Positions 43,838 through 55,139 of a stretch of DNA of 64,000 bases are shown here, in pieces. Position 1 is the first letter of the stretch, and the number at the start of each line of letters is the position of its first letter. A program made the translations under genes and the position numbers. Origin of the DNA: Micrasema longulum (lineage: Eukaryota; Arthropoda; Insecta; Trichoptera; Brachycentridae); contig JAGVSM010003925.1 of the NCBI GenBank assembly GCA_022494885.1, positions 39,364 to 103,363 on the forward strand. The letters are read 5' to 3'. A model generated the notes under the pieces. It did no database searches, was not told where the DNA came from, and saw nothing but the letters and a program-made list of their open reading frames with translations.

Positions 43838-46763
43838 ATGTGGTTTCAATTTTTTTGTTTGCTGTATTTCGGTTATTTCATTTGTGATACCAACGCAATA
43901 AATTCATTTTTCGGCGATGGAACATGTCACTCTTATGCCGGTGGCAATGTTTTTCCTGGAGGAAATAAGAAAATAGACCACAAATTACAATTCACGAAGG
44001 CTGTCAGTAAGTAGAATAGCTGTAAACTACAATTTTAGGCAATATTTCATTTTTATAATTTGTTATTGATGTTTATTCCAGTTTCAAAACCGGCCCCTGA
44101 GTGGGAAGCCACTGCAGTTTTGAATGGTGAATTTACTCAATTATCACTCGCTAGTTTTAAAGGAAAATATCTAGTTTTCTTTTTTTATCCCTTGGACTTG
44201 TAAGTACTTTGAATTATTTTTATGTACCGTTTAACTTATTTCATTAAATTCAAATATAACAATGTAACCTTTACATATTGTTGAATTAATCAGTAACAGT
44301 TTTATTTTAAGGCTGATAGTTTTGTGATAAGAAAGTTCAAGAAATGGTAGGGAAATATTTATAACACAACCAATACTAAAATATCTAAGTAGGTTACATC
44401 AATATTCTCTTATTTAATAATTATTGCTGAAAGTCTTTTTACCTACATGACATTTAAAATGCCAACACATTAGTAAAGTAGCTCATTTACAGGTTTAAAT
44501 ATTAATCTTCTTTTTTTTAGTTCGGTATCTACGTCACTAAATGCTTATCATGTTTTTTAGATAGCACTTTTAAATCCATTTAACTATACTTTTAATCTTA
44601 GAATTATCATTAATATATTTAATAATAGCTTTATTAGCTACCTCTTGAACATTTTGAACAGTAATTTATGAAATTCATTGTTAGCAAAACGTTAAAAAAA
44701 AAAAATTCTGCACCTAATGATGCATAAAGCACCTCAATTAGAACAACAAAAAAGTTCAGTGGTTTCTTTTCCTTGTTAATAGAATATTAAACTAAGCCAA
44801 AAATATTTTTTATATTTTAAGTAACATTATTAGCGCTATGATTTTTTTTATTCCTGAAATTACTCTGCGTGTGACGTCTCAAGTTCTGCTGATTGGTCCG
44901 TTGACTTACCATAGACCGGAAATCTTTCCCAACTCTCTTATCATTGGTTGATTGACATGAACTAGTGACGTCGTTCAAAGTAATTTGTTTTTATTGTTAT
45001 TTTCAAGAAACCTAACTACACAATTTAATGCTCTAATTTTAACCGCACGAAGAAAATATTTTTTGAATTCAATTTCCCGTAAGGCTGAAGTTCCTCATTG
45101 CAGTTTATTTATTTATTAAGTAACTTTGATAATATTTATCTACTTATCTTCCAATTTCTCATATATTATTTTCCTTCTTTTCTGTCTACGCAGTTTTACT
45201 AAGTTTCTCCTTAGATTTTGCTTCTTTTGCCATTCTTGTTTACAATTATTTAATAATACATATAGTTTGGTGGGTTGAAAGAATTTGCTCTGTAGCAACA
45301 AACCTGCTAATAACGGTATACAAAAGATTGATTAAAAATAATGTAATGTAAATAAAGATTAATGTAACCGCAATAAAAACCTAAAACCTTACCATGATAA
45401 TAAAGGTATTTATTATTCTGAATATGAAAGAAAACACAAGAGATTTTAAATACTATACAGTCGATATATTGTAACAAAAAAGGCATGTTACTTACTATCA
45501 AAACACGTCTATGGACTTTATTCGTGTTTTTTTTTGTCTTTACTTCAGTAAAATATCAATATTTTTTTGATGGAAATCTATTTTTATCCTGTATTATTTA
45601 ATGCCGACCAGCCTTGAAATGACTTTATAATGCCTACTGCTCTATTGAATATTATTTATATTTTGACAGTCCTGATGAATAATTATTTTTGAACTAATAG
45701 AGTACATTTTTTTGCATATATTTTAGTATCAAGGTGGTTTGTTTTGATTTAATATTAACTTAAAAACCTGTTAAAAATAAAAGTTTGATAGTATTTTACT
45801 TTTACAGCACATTTGTGTGTCCAACGGAAATCCTCGCTTTCTCTGATAGAGTTGACGAATTCCGAAAACTGAATGCGGAAGTAGTGGCATGCTCTGTAGA
45901 CTCCCATTTCACCCACTTGGCTTGGATAAACACTCCCAGGAAGGAGGGTGGTTTGGGAAAAATCAACATTCCTTTACTTAGCGATCTGTCACACGAAATT
46001 TCCAAAGATTATGGAGTGTACTTAGAGGACTTAGGACATACTCTGAGAGGATTGTTTATCATTGACGATAAAGGAGTCCTAAGACAGATTACAATGAACG
46101 ATCTCCCAGTAGGCAGATCAGTGGATGAGACTCTAAGACTAGTACAGGCATTCCAATATACTGATCATCACGGAGAAGTTTGTCCTGCTGGATGGAAACC
46201 AGGACAAGATACGGTTTGTCTATTTACGTTGTCTATTTAACTCCTTAACCTTTTGACACCTCTTATAAATGCCATGCCATACATCTATATTGTATCCATG
46301 AAGAGATGCCAGTATGGAAGTATTAGTTAAAAACGTTACCACATAAAAGTGTAGCCGACTAGTCGAAGCCACAGAATGAAAAGGTTAAATTATCATAATT
46401 ATCAACAACCACTACTATTTTTGTAATATTTTATAATGTTGCTATATATTTTGCTCAAATTTAAAGTTTTAGAAATGTTTCTTACTAGGTGAAACAATTG
46501 TCACAAACATAAAATTGAATAAAAATTGCATTTGTAGAGGCATCATACTTTTGAATATCTACTTAGTTATTTAATCTACCTTTTATTTTTTTTGTAAATT
46601 AAATTTTTTTTTTTTTCAAACCCTTATAAGTTTTGTGTTTTCATAGTATTACCAACCAAGATAAGACTTTTTTTTCAAATTTCAATTGTTTTTATTTTTC
46701 TTACAGATTATTCCAAACCCTGTTGAGAAGAAAAAGTATTTTGAAAAAGTACCAAATAACTAA
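43838..46763 (+). CDS. Prx4: Peroxiredoxin-4-like 2-Cys peroxidase (4 exons, 249 aa)
   Basis: It reduces hydrogen peroxide and other peroxides through a reactive cysteine that is recycled by a thiol partner. The Prx4 type is secreted or ER-resident. Exons: 43838-44006, 44082-44199, 45808-46213, 46707-46763; all introns are GT-AG and the frame closes (750 nt). Residues 1-20 form a hydrophobic signal peptide. The N-terminal extension contains Cys30 in '[11 protein letters not shown]', as in Prx4. The peroxidatic Cys100 lies in 'PLDFTFVCPTE', formed across the exon 2/3 junction. The resolving Cys221 lies in '[11 protein letters not shown]', a spacing of 121 residues that is usual for the family. 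The GGLG motif (in '[10 protein letters not shown]') and the C-terminal YF motif ('KKYFEK') are both present, the combination linked to sensitivity to over-oxidation. I chose ATG 43838 over the in-frame ATG 43766 because it places the signal peptide at the N-terminus. It is convergent with CAF1B. Assignment as Prx4 and not Prx1/2 rests on the signal peptide and the extra Cys. Confidence 0.95.
44775..45105 (+). mobile_element. rep-alpha copy in Prx4 intron 2
   Basis: It starts 'attaaactaagccaaaaata' and contains 'catagaccggaaatctttcc' and 'gctctaattttaaccgcacg'. It ends 'ggctgaagttcctcattgca'. It lies in the sense direction within the 1.6-kb intron, far from both splice sites. The rest of the intron holds nothing I recognise. 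Confidence 0.65.
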
Positions 46764-47138
46764 CTGAAATGTTAAAACATCACAGTCAAAAACACTCATC
46801 ACACACTTAGTCAAAAAATATATGACGGAATCAAATTTATTTTGCAGATTTAAAAAATTTATGGCAATTGTTATTGCAGTACATCATTCTTAAGATGTGT
46901 TAGTATTATGTATATTATATTCTGTATTCCAAGATTAAAATATAAATATTATTATATTATAGATCTTAAAGAGTTAACTAATGTACGTGTTCAGCTATCA
47001 GTATAAATTTAAGAATTCTAGACTGCCATCACAATGAGTAATCACATTTACATAGGTTATTATTCGAAGACTTAGGTAAAAAGACATAAAAATTCCATTT
47101 TGGTATAGAATTTTTTTAGTTATCTTACAAAACTTATA

Positions 47139-47144
47139 AATAAA
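47139..47144 (+). terminator. Canonical AATAAA signal downstream of Prx4
   Basis: AATAAA lies about 375 nt after the stop codon. A nearer variant, ATTAAA, is at 46934-46939. Either could direct cleavage; sequence alone cannot decide. Confidence 0.4.
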
Positions 47145-48004
47145 TTTTACAATTTATGCTATTCTTTTATCTCAATAATTCCAATGTTTCCAACATATTC
47201 TTCCTTTATGTAGCTGATGGAAATTTAGTAAATTCACAAATACATATTTGTAAAAACTGTTACTTTTGGTGATATCACCCACAGAAATTTCAGCAGAAAG
47301 TAAAAAAAGTTGAAATGAGACATTTCAATAATAATATATTTTTAAGTTGCAACTTTAAAGTGATTGTAAAAGACTGCAAAATACATATCGTTGACGGCAA
47401 CACATCACCGAGTATGTAACATCACCGCAAAGTCATCCAAATATGCCATTCAGCGATAAATATATTAAAACATAGTAATGTAACTATCAAGCAAAACCGA
47501 TTTTTTTAACATTATTTCAAAGTAAGATTTAAATGGTTAAAAAAAATAACTGCCATTTACTGCACTTTACTAAACACACATAAAAATAAAGGTATTTTTA
47601 TCTCCTCTAAAGTGGTCAAATTTGTCTTACGCATTAATGGATAAATGTTATGTTGTATTGTGAAGTATGAACCTTACTGAATGTTTAAATACATTTAACA
47701 GCTTCTGTAGTGTTTTCCGAATGTGGATCATATAATATGAAGTTGGGTTAGAAGTAAACGCTTTTTAATTTTGTAAAATTTATGTTATGGGGATTAAAAT
47801 CTAAATTGAACTTAAATATCCAACACATAAAAAAAATAGTACTTACATATGCTTTATTATAAAAATTAAAAGTACAGTCATAATAAAGTGGTATGTATGT
47901 ATCTACAATATCATAAATATATTTCTACGTATGAAAATAGCTATCAAAATACTACTCTTTTCAAAAGTATTATGAATTTGTTTTAGACGGTAGTTGAGTA
48001 ATGA
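47145..48004. other. Intergenic between Prx4 and CAF1B 3' ends
   Basis: AT-rich sequence between two convergent genes. I recognise no repeat family or frame. Confidence 0.5.
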
Positions 48005-48029
48005 TTTATTTACAATGCTTTAGTTTATT
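48005..48029 (-). terminator. AATAAA signals for CAF1B
   Basis: Two minus-strand AATAAA hexamers, at 48029-48024 and 48010-48005, lie 21-45 nt after the stop codon. This suggests a very short 3' UTR. Confidence 0.5.
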
Positions 48030-48049
48030 TGTGTATCGCTAATTAGATC

Positions 48050-51000
48050 TCAAAGTTTCTTCTTGCTTTTCGGACTCGATAATGTAATGAAGTTTACTCT
48101 CCTCGGAGTCTTTTGCAACGGCAAAGGAGAAAGGATGCATCCTTTTGAACTAACTAACCCGACATTAGGAGAGGTTTTGGTTTCGTTAATAGCCTCAGAC
48201 TTGTTAGTAGAACCATCAGAAATATCTTTATCAGTGATATAATTATTTTTGCTTCCTTTATCTGTCTCATCCGTGTCCTCGTAAACTAACTTCATGTCTT
48301 GTGTAGGATCATCAATAATAATGCTGTTGTGGGAAGAGGGTACTGGAGGGCTCTTGACAGTTTTAAATTTAGACATAAATCCGTCTTGTGACCATGCTTC
48401 CATTGCTGCTTCATCAATAGGAATAACGCCAGAGACTTTATCTTCCGCTGATTCGTTTAGCTTGCCTTTCTTTTTTGCAGAATTGGTTTTAACCCTCGGA
48501 CTTTTACATTTTGGGGGTTTGAGCAGCTTGTCTTCGCTTTTACCAGGGGTACTGATTGATTCTGTTATGTCTTTAGCAGTTGAATTTGATTCTTTATCAC
48601 TGGAATCATCAGTCGTTTTCTTCTTAGCTGCAACTTTAGGACTTTTGTTATGTTTCGGTGTAATCGTAGTTTTCTTTTCAGTGTGTTTATTTGGAGTGTT
48701 ATCATTTGTTTTTTTATTCGGGTCTTCTTCCTTATTATCAGCGTCTACTTCCATTGGAACTTCTGCATTTAAACTTGTTACTTTCTCAGATTCCTTACTG
48801 GACAGCACTTCTCCGAGTTCGCCAGAAGTGAAAGTAATAATAGAACAGTAGCCGTCTGAACTCGATACAATGAGAATATTCCCATCACTTGACCATGTAA
48901 GATCTGTTAATCTGCAAATATTTTACATGACCATTAAATTTAACATGAACAGTATTCACCGACATTCTAGCCCATACTTATGAATATGAAATATTTTATA
49001 TCTATGCTTTACTTAGGTTACTTATTGAGATTAATTTTTGAGACAAAAAAATCTTTCAAGAAAAGCAATACATTTTATAATTGTTAGAATATTATCTCTT
49101 ATTCACATTAAAATGTGTAATGAAATCCTAATTCAAAGATTACTTCTCAACTTTTGGCATCTGGATATGGATTAAAATAATACCAAAACTGTGTTTTTAT
49201 ATAAATATATTAAAATGAACATCAGAAAACTGATCATAAAGCCGGTGTAAGTATTAATATAAACAGTTATTCTTACCTAGCGTACTGAGGATTTAGCACA
49301 ATGGCCAAGGGTGTGGTTTGCTGAGTATCATACACGGAGATGGAATCATTGGTACCAACGGCCAGTATCATACGAGCAGGGGTTGGAAGGTTTATTAGAG
49401 ATGGGGGACCTTCTTTCCTGGCAGAATACACTACGGGGCTCCATCGCACAGCTAAGGCAGGAGATTCTCCGCATGGGAGGATGCAGATCGGACTGCAAAA
49501 ATTCATTTAAAAATAAAGATTGATGTCTATTACAAATTATGCAACTTGATCAAAACTTTATGTCAAATATATGGGTACATGTATATAATACCATATTGTC
49601 AGTGACAAAAAAGCTCCCGACATCCCTGCGACCTGGGAAGATCTATTGTGACGGGTATATGTCCAGTAGTGGACTAACATAAGCTGATTATGATGACTTA
49701 GAAAATACTCACACTTGAAGTGAATATCTGGAATAAATGTAAGTGGCGTTAACATTTTTCAATCCTTTGTTCTGATCTCCCTCTAAAAGTCCAGTTGGTA
49801 CGGCAATCAGTTCTCCATCAGGACTAAAGTCTAAGCGCCTGAAGAATGACTGAAGCGTGTCATCGTGGAACAGACGAACACACTGCCCGTGGAAAGGATG
49901 CGCTTCCGGAAGAGAGAGAATGGCTTTGGAACTGCGCGACACAACTTTTTTCGAATTGACATCAAACACACGAAACACTCTGAAATCATTAAACAATTAC
50001 ATGTAACATTGGACATTATTTTCAAGAAGCAAAAATAGAAATTTAGACATGTCCAAGGTTTCATCATTGTCACTTCCCTATTCACACCCAGTGGTACATA
50101 GGGCACTGCATCAGTACTCCAACTTCTGCTATTTGGATAAATTTTATCATATGGAAGGAAAAGTGATCAGTCTTACACTTCAGATGTCCAGGGACAATGG
50201 AATAATGTAGCGTATGTAGAACCACTTTTAAAACCAAAATTTTACATCTAACCTGCCAGGAATCTAACCAGCTGCACTACGGTGTGGACTTATTTCAGGA
50301 TTTTTAGCTGAGAATAACCATCGAGTCGAAATCACTCATCCCGGATTCTGTGTCCATCTAACACACAGAACTGTATTCTTCATCCGCCCCGACACGGAAA
50401 TAATATTCGTAATTGAAGAAATATGGATTATCAATAATAGACACATTTGTAAATATTACAGAACACTTGAAACAACCAAAAAGAGGTCCATATTGACATT
50501 TTAAAATGTTCTCCATCTCTGCTGAAATATCTATATAAAAATAAATACACTTAGTTTGAACCAAAATTGTCCTATGGATTTTTTTTGTTCTTCCTATAGA
50601 GGCCGTATTTGTTTCATATACATGCATCTTAATTAGTAAATAAGTGATACACTGTTTAGTATTTATTTATTTGTCTTTAAATGCAATAATGCTTACGCAT
50701 TTGTGAGCTTTTTGCCAAATGGCAATTTCTTCTGACTGATAAAATAAAAGGTGTTAATAATTTTTACTTTTATTTTTATATATTTAATATTTTTTATCTA
50801 ACCTATCGCTGCTCATGGTGACGGCGTACTGATTACTTGGATCCCAAGCCACTCCCTGCACAAAACCCTTGTGATGAAGCATCCCTGTCCTGTTGCCCTT
50901 GTGAACGTCCCACACGATAGCCGTGTTGTCCACAGATCCACTCACCAGGAACTTGCCCAGCGGACACCAACTCAAGTCGTAAATATCTTCTACATGACCA

Positions 51001-54000
51001 CGGAGCATCTAAAACAAAATTGAATAGATTGTTTTAATATGTTAATCTTAAAAAACCCTTAGAAGGTGAAATTCAGTCCTTGTCTACAAAAATTTGGACA
51101 AACTTAAAATATTGCTGATCAAACTAACTGGTAAAAAGGAAGTATAAAATAGAAATAGAAAAATATTTTTAGGCATTGCCTAGTAAGTGAAATAATTCAG
51201 TCAGGTGAATCTTACCCGCATCAATAAAGGTTTCAGCTTTTTAACTTCTTAAAAATCAACAGATTGAAGAGTTGAATGAATACGGATGTTCAAACATGGG
51301 CAGAATGGTGAATGTTACACTGAGTAAAGTGGTCTTTTAAACCGGTCATAATGACAGGTCATAAGCCCTATAAATGCCTAAACTTCATATTCCTTTCTCT
51401 AAAATGTTCTCCGTCTCGGTTGTAATACGTTCATTTGAATATATTTGAGTTGCCCATTTCCAAACTTTATCAAAACCACCAGTTTTTATAAAAAATGAAC
51501 GGAGTATACAATTTTATGGATAATTAAAAGAAGCACATAAATCTACAGCAAAAAATTCAAAAACAAATATTTTACGGTCAGTAAACGGCTGGCTTACGGA
51601 TCTTATCAGTCTACTTCCCATTTCCAAATAATATCATTTAGTACATTTTGAAGTTCCTTTTACTTATTCTTTGGTATAAAGTCGAGAGGTTCAAATAAAT
51701 GGGAATATATCTAGCCATAATCGGCAGAACAACGTGACATTTTTGGAAAATTGCGTTTTTTTTTTAAATGTGTTCCTTGTTGCCCCCTGCACAAGTGTTA
51801 AAAACATCCTAGCTCTATAAAATTCACCTGCCACATTTAAGGATTTTTATTTTTATTTATTAAAAGAAAACAACAGCCATTATAACAAAAAAAAAATATT
51901 TACACTTATAGTTTTGTATGTATTTCTCCGCATCATTCCACTCTTAAAAATATATATATATGTTGACATATTATTTTTAGGCTAAGCAAAACAACGTAAG
52001 CAACGACAATGTAGGCGGTTACTCTAGCTCCCACCACTGTCAGAGCTATAGGCAAAACAGTGTTACCGCCACTATCTTAAAAGCGGAAGGTTAATAATAG
52101 GATGGGGAGGCACTAATAAATCAATATTAAAACCTCTCGAATCTACTCAAAAATCAATAGTTAAAACATTTTTTAAAAAGCCCCCAGTGTCATGTTATTT
52201 GAGGAATTTGAGATCTTAGATATAAGGCAATTATATTTTTTAGAATAATGTTTGTGAAAGCAAATAATTCTACCAAATCCCAAAAGGAACACTCCCACAC
52301 TACCAGAAGCCAAACTAGAGGAAGGGTCATGGGGTCTACCACAATCTCTGAATTCGGGAAAAGAAATTTCAGGTTTCTGGGCCCCAAAATATTCAATTTG
52401 TTACCTGAACATTGCAAATCCGTGACCCGGATTCAATTGAACAAATTTGTAAAAAATTGGTTACTGGGTTTAGGTCGAGAAAAATCATAAAATTTACTCA
52501 AAATACATTCCTAATAAATTAATATTGTATAACTGTATAGTAAATTAACTAGTAGGTAGTTATTGTTTATTTTTGCATAAAAATGTCTGCCATAAAACAG
52601 GCAGACTAGACATGATCCAGAGAAATCTATTATCTAAGTGTGCATGTAGTAGATAAAGAAATTGTTGTTTTTGTTAATAAACCATAATTATTATTATTAC
52701 ATATTATTTAAACAATTTGTCTGTCATTTCAGTATTGGCAGTAACCAACAATTATAAATCCCATTTACTGAATTATTAAAAATATATATATGGAACAAAA
52801 ATAAAAAAAACCTTCTCCTGCACAATTCACTATTGATTGCTTACGTTGTTCTGCCGATTATGGCTCCATATGTTATGGAAAATGGCAGCATTCTAAAAGA
52901 ACTGTGAGTGCTGCCGAGAATGGCAGGCGCTACATTCAACAGAATGAAGGGTAAATGGGTATGTGGATTTTCGGTCACTGTTATCAATATGTATCTCGAT
53001 TTCAATTTTGGGGCCATTTTCGACAAGTTGTAAATAACTCACTGAAAACAGGATTCAAGTTGAGGTCGAGAGGGGTTCAAACCTAGGACCTCTGATCGGT
53101 GAGTCAGCAATGCTAGCCACGGGACCGTAACCCAATTCTTGTATTTTTGTTTTGCTTTAACCCTTTCCCGCCTGACGGGACTTGCGAGTCCTGCCAAGTT
53201 ATCAGCTCTATATCTAAATACCTATTATCATTTTTTATTCTTTTCTTCCTGATGGGACTTACAGGTTCACTTATACACCTAGTGGCAAAATAAAAAAGCA
53301 GTTTTTTGTACATTTTTAAAATGCCGGCATTCATACTAATACGAACCATTTGCCTAGGGAACAGAGGCGTACCTTGGCCTATTTTTTAAAAGAAAAGAGG
53401 TCGGCTTAAAATGCATAGATTAAAAAAAATAGAGTCAAGGCCATACCTTTGTGTTCACATTGTAAAGAGTACCTGTGCTGCAATGATAAGAAGAATTGTA
53501 TGAATGAATTTCATAGTATTGCTTATTTTTTTATGTACTTACTGCCTGAAGGGACCTGTGAGTCCTACTCTCATAAAATGTTAATAAAATATTTATTAAA
53601 AAAAACCCCTAACAAAACCTTATTAATCAACAAAACTCATAGAACTAAGTTTTTTGACACCTTGGGCTGGAAAGGGTTAAACAATAAACAATTTAAGGTA
53701 TTTTCATTGTCTTCCTCAGCCTTGCAGATTAGGACCACGAATAGGTATATTATTATTGGATTTTTGTTACCTTATAAACATTCCACGTTTCTCTATCTTG
53801 CTCATCATTAGCCTCAAACAGTTGCGGTGGATCTACATCTGTCTTCTGTTTCCAGATAATAATAGCAGATTCATCATCTCCGGAAGCCAAAAATTCTCCA
53901 CTCGGCGACCATCGTACAACATTCACAGCTTTCTGATGGTGGAAGAGATCAGCCGCGACCTCTATAGAAACATTTCCAGTTTCCTCCGTTCTTACGTACC

Positions 54001-54205
54001 ATATCTTTAAAAATACACACAAAATTTAAATCTAGAAAACAAATATATTAGTTTAAATTCTAAAAAGGAGACGCACCACAACGTGAGTATCACAACCTCC
54101 AGTAGCAAGACGGGCAAAGTCTTTTTGAGCTTGCAATGGTTGAAAATCTACACTCAACACTGGGTCTCTGTTGTGCCATGCGATTTCGGGTATGGAGCAC
54201 TTCAT
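48050..54205 (-). CDS. CAF1B: Chromatin assembly factor 1 subunit B (p60/p105), 6 exons, 637 aa
   Basis: This is the WD40 subunit of CAF-1, the nuclear chaperone that deposits H3-H4 behind replication forks together with PCNA and Asf1. Exons (minus): 54205-54077, 54004-53771, 51008-50803, 49979-49713, 49492-49277, 48911-48050; each junction is GT-AG and the total is 1914 nt, in frame. It starts 'MKCSIPEIAWHNRDPVLSVD'. WD40 blades cover about residues 1-385: 'AVNVVRWSPSGEFLASGDDE', 'HVEDIYDLSWCPLGKFLVSG', 'FVQGVAWDPSNQ', 'DDTLQSFFRRLDFSPDGELI' and 'DLTWSSDGNILIVSSSDGYC', all distinctive for this subunit. Residues from about 386 form a low-complexity Lys/Ser/Thr/Asp tail that ends with 'KTPRRVNFITLSSPKSKKKL'. 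Its 'TPRRVNF' resembles the Asf1-binding B-domain-like motif of the human protein. Intron 2 (2.8 kb) is full of transposons. The first donor is GTGCGT, which is non-consensus at +3/+4 but the only in-frame fit. Confidence 0.95.
49980..50802 (-). other. CAF1B intron 3 with SINE-2 (50060-50400) and LINE 3' end (50645-50760)
   Basis: 50060-50400 is a minus-oriented SINE-2 with the long 5' leader (end block 'tggtacatagggcactgcat' and leader 'cttcatccgccccgacacgg' on +). 50645-50760 is the minus-oriented LINE 3' UTR also seen at 23160-23260 ('tttgccaaatggcaatttct'). 50450-50530 has rep-beta scraps ('tgttctccatctctgctgaa'). Confidence 0.7.
51050..51430 (+). mobile_element. rep-beta copy in CAF1B intron 2 (nearly complete unit)
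   Basis: Head 'aattcagtccttgtctacaa' and 'atttggacaaactt', middle 'tttaggcattgcctagtaag', core 'caataaaggtttcagctttt', end 'atgacaggtcataagcccta' and 'gttctccgtctcggttgtaa'. It is the clearest single full-length unit (about 380 bp). It has no coding sequence. Confidence 0.65.
51713..52865. mobile_element. Element bounded by perfect 23-bp inverted repeats, CAF1B intron 2
   Basis: 51713-51735 and 52843-52865 are exact reverse complements (core 'ataatcggcagaacaacg'). The sequence between (about 1.1 kb) contains a LINE fragment (52240-52700) and no transposase, so this looks like a nonautonomous DNA transposon carrying a later insertion. I cannot see a convincing target-site duplication. Confidence 0.55.
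52240..52700 (+). mobile_element. Jockey-like LINE C-terminal fragment, CAF1B intron 2
   Basis: The + frame 52248-52490 gives 'THTTRSQTRGRV'-like and 'EFGKRNFRFLGPKIFNLLPE' blocks, followed by 'NKFVKNWL'. This is the usual C-terminus of jockey-group ORF2 ('G-x-R-S-F-x-x-x-G-P-x-x-W/F-N-x-L-P'). A (TTA)n-like tail ends at about 52700. Confidence 0.65.
52995..53145 (-). mobile_element. SINE-3 copy, CAF1B intron 2
   Basis: The minus head has a decayed B-box ('aggtttgaacccctc') and 'gttacggtcccgtggctagc'. The body is the reverse of 'cgacaagttgtaaataactc'. Confidence 0.7.
53157..53680 (+). mobile_element. piggyBac-like deletion derivative, CAF1B intron 2
   Basis: TTAA at 53157-53160 and 53677-53680 flanks a 516-bp element. 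Its ends are inverted repeats: CCCTTTCCCGCC (53161-53172) and GGCTGGAAAGGG (53665-53676), 11 of 12 matching. TTAA target sites and CCC-type ends are the piggyBac hallmark. Inside, the + frame 53449 onward reads 'CSHCKEYLCCNDKKNCMNEF', which fits the Cys-rich C-terminal zinc domain of piggyBac transposases. The catalytic part has been deleted. Three internal copies of a motif like 'cctgacgggacttgcgagtc' (53171, 53246, 53546) contain the palindrome GGGACT...AGTCC. Confidence 0.8.
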
Positions 54206-54387
54206 TTTGATATTGTATTATTATGTATGTATATTAAAATCTTAGTGTTACTGTTTAAAAGATATACTATAAATACTTATCAGACTATAGAATTATACTG
54301 CAACCCGTAATTTAAATTAGTAACAACTAAAAATATTACAAAGTGACGTTAATCGGAGATCGGAGCAGAGATTATCGGAAGTTGTTA

Positions 54388-54398
54388 TTTTGGCGCCA
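54388..54398 (-). promoter_or_regulatory. E2F-like site upstream of CAF1B
   Basis: TTTTGGCGCCA lies 183 bp upstream of the CAF1B ATG and contains TTTGGCGC, which fits the E2F consensus TTTSSCGC. Farther up, 54507-54513 and 54525-54531 form an inverted pair 'ttcgcgt/acgcgaa', also E2F-like (54525 onward reads acgcgaaa). CAF-1 is needed in S phase and E2F control of such genes is well known. The assignment here is inference from motif and position. Confidence 0.5.
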
Positions 54399-55139
54399 CT
54401 TTTTTCCCTGTGTTACTAGTAAATAAAATATCACATCCAAATATTATGATGTTCACTCACGAATCACGCCCAGCCGCTCACGGCGTTGACGGTTCATCTA
54501 AAAAAGTTCGCGTTTTATAGGAAGACGCGAAATATGCAAACTTTTTTGACAAAGTAAGACAGTGGGAAATTTCGGCCAAAAATATTAAATGTTTAAAAAT
54601 ACCCCTGATTTGTTCTATATCTTGAATTTTAATTAGTAACCATGCTTTTTTTTCTTATTATATCGTTTCAATTACATTTTTTGAAAATATGTAATAATAT
54701 TTGTTATTATTTTGCTATATAAAGATAATTTTCAACAAGGGCGGGTAGATGTTGAAATGAAATAAAACAAGTTGTGTGTAAGGTATTGACGAAATTCTTT
54801 TTTTATTTGAAAGCTCATATGTGCCATTAAGTGTAAAATATGACATCGTTTAAATGCCCACCTCGGCTTTTTACTAGATATGAAAATAATCGACTAAATT
54901 TACTAATCGAATCATTAGTAATAGAATGAAGGAAATAATCGACTTAATCATTCGAATGAATCATTTATTTCCGGTATACCATAGACAATAGACACAAATT
55001 TATTCAAAGACAAACTCCGTTTTTCGGGAGAAATATCCATGCTTTGCGAATGCTAGGTACTTTTTTTCCTTTATAAGACAAAGAACCTTCTACCAAAATG
55101 TGATAACATCTAAAAAAGGGTTGATGCCACCCGCTAAAC
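54399..55139. other. CAF1B upstream region, no other gene recognised
   Basis: Apart from the inverted E2F-like pair, about 54880-54970 is rich in 'atcga', 'cattcgaatgaatc'-type words. These resemble the tandem words of the foldback element at 56733-57600, but no clear copy can be bounded. Confidence 0.4.

Noticed and set aside
48294..48851. 185-aa plus-strand frame
   Set aside because: It is the antisense shadow of the CAF1B last exon, which has matching splice sites and homology on the minus strand.
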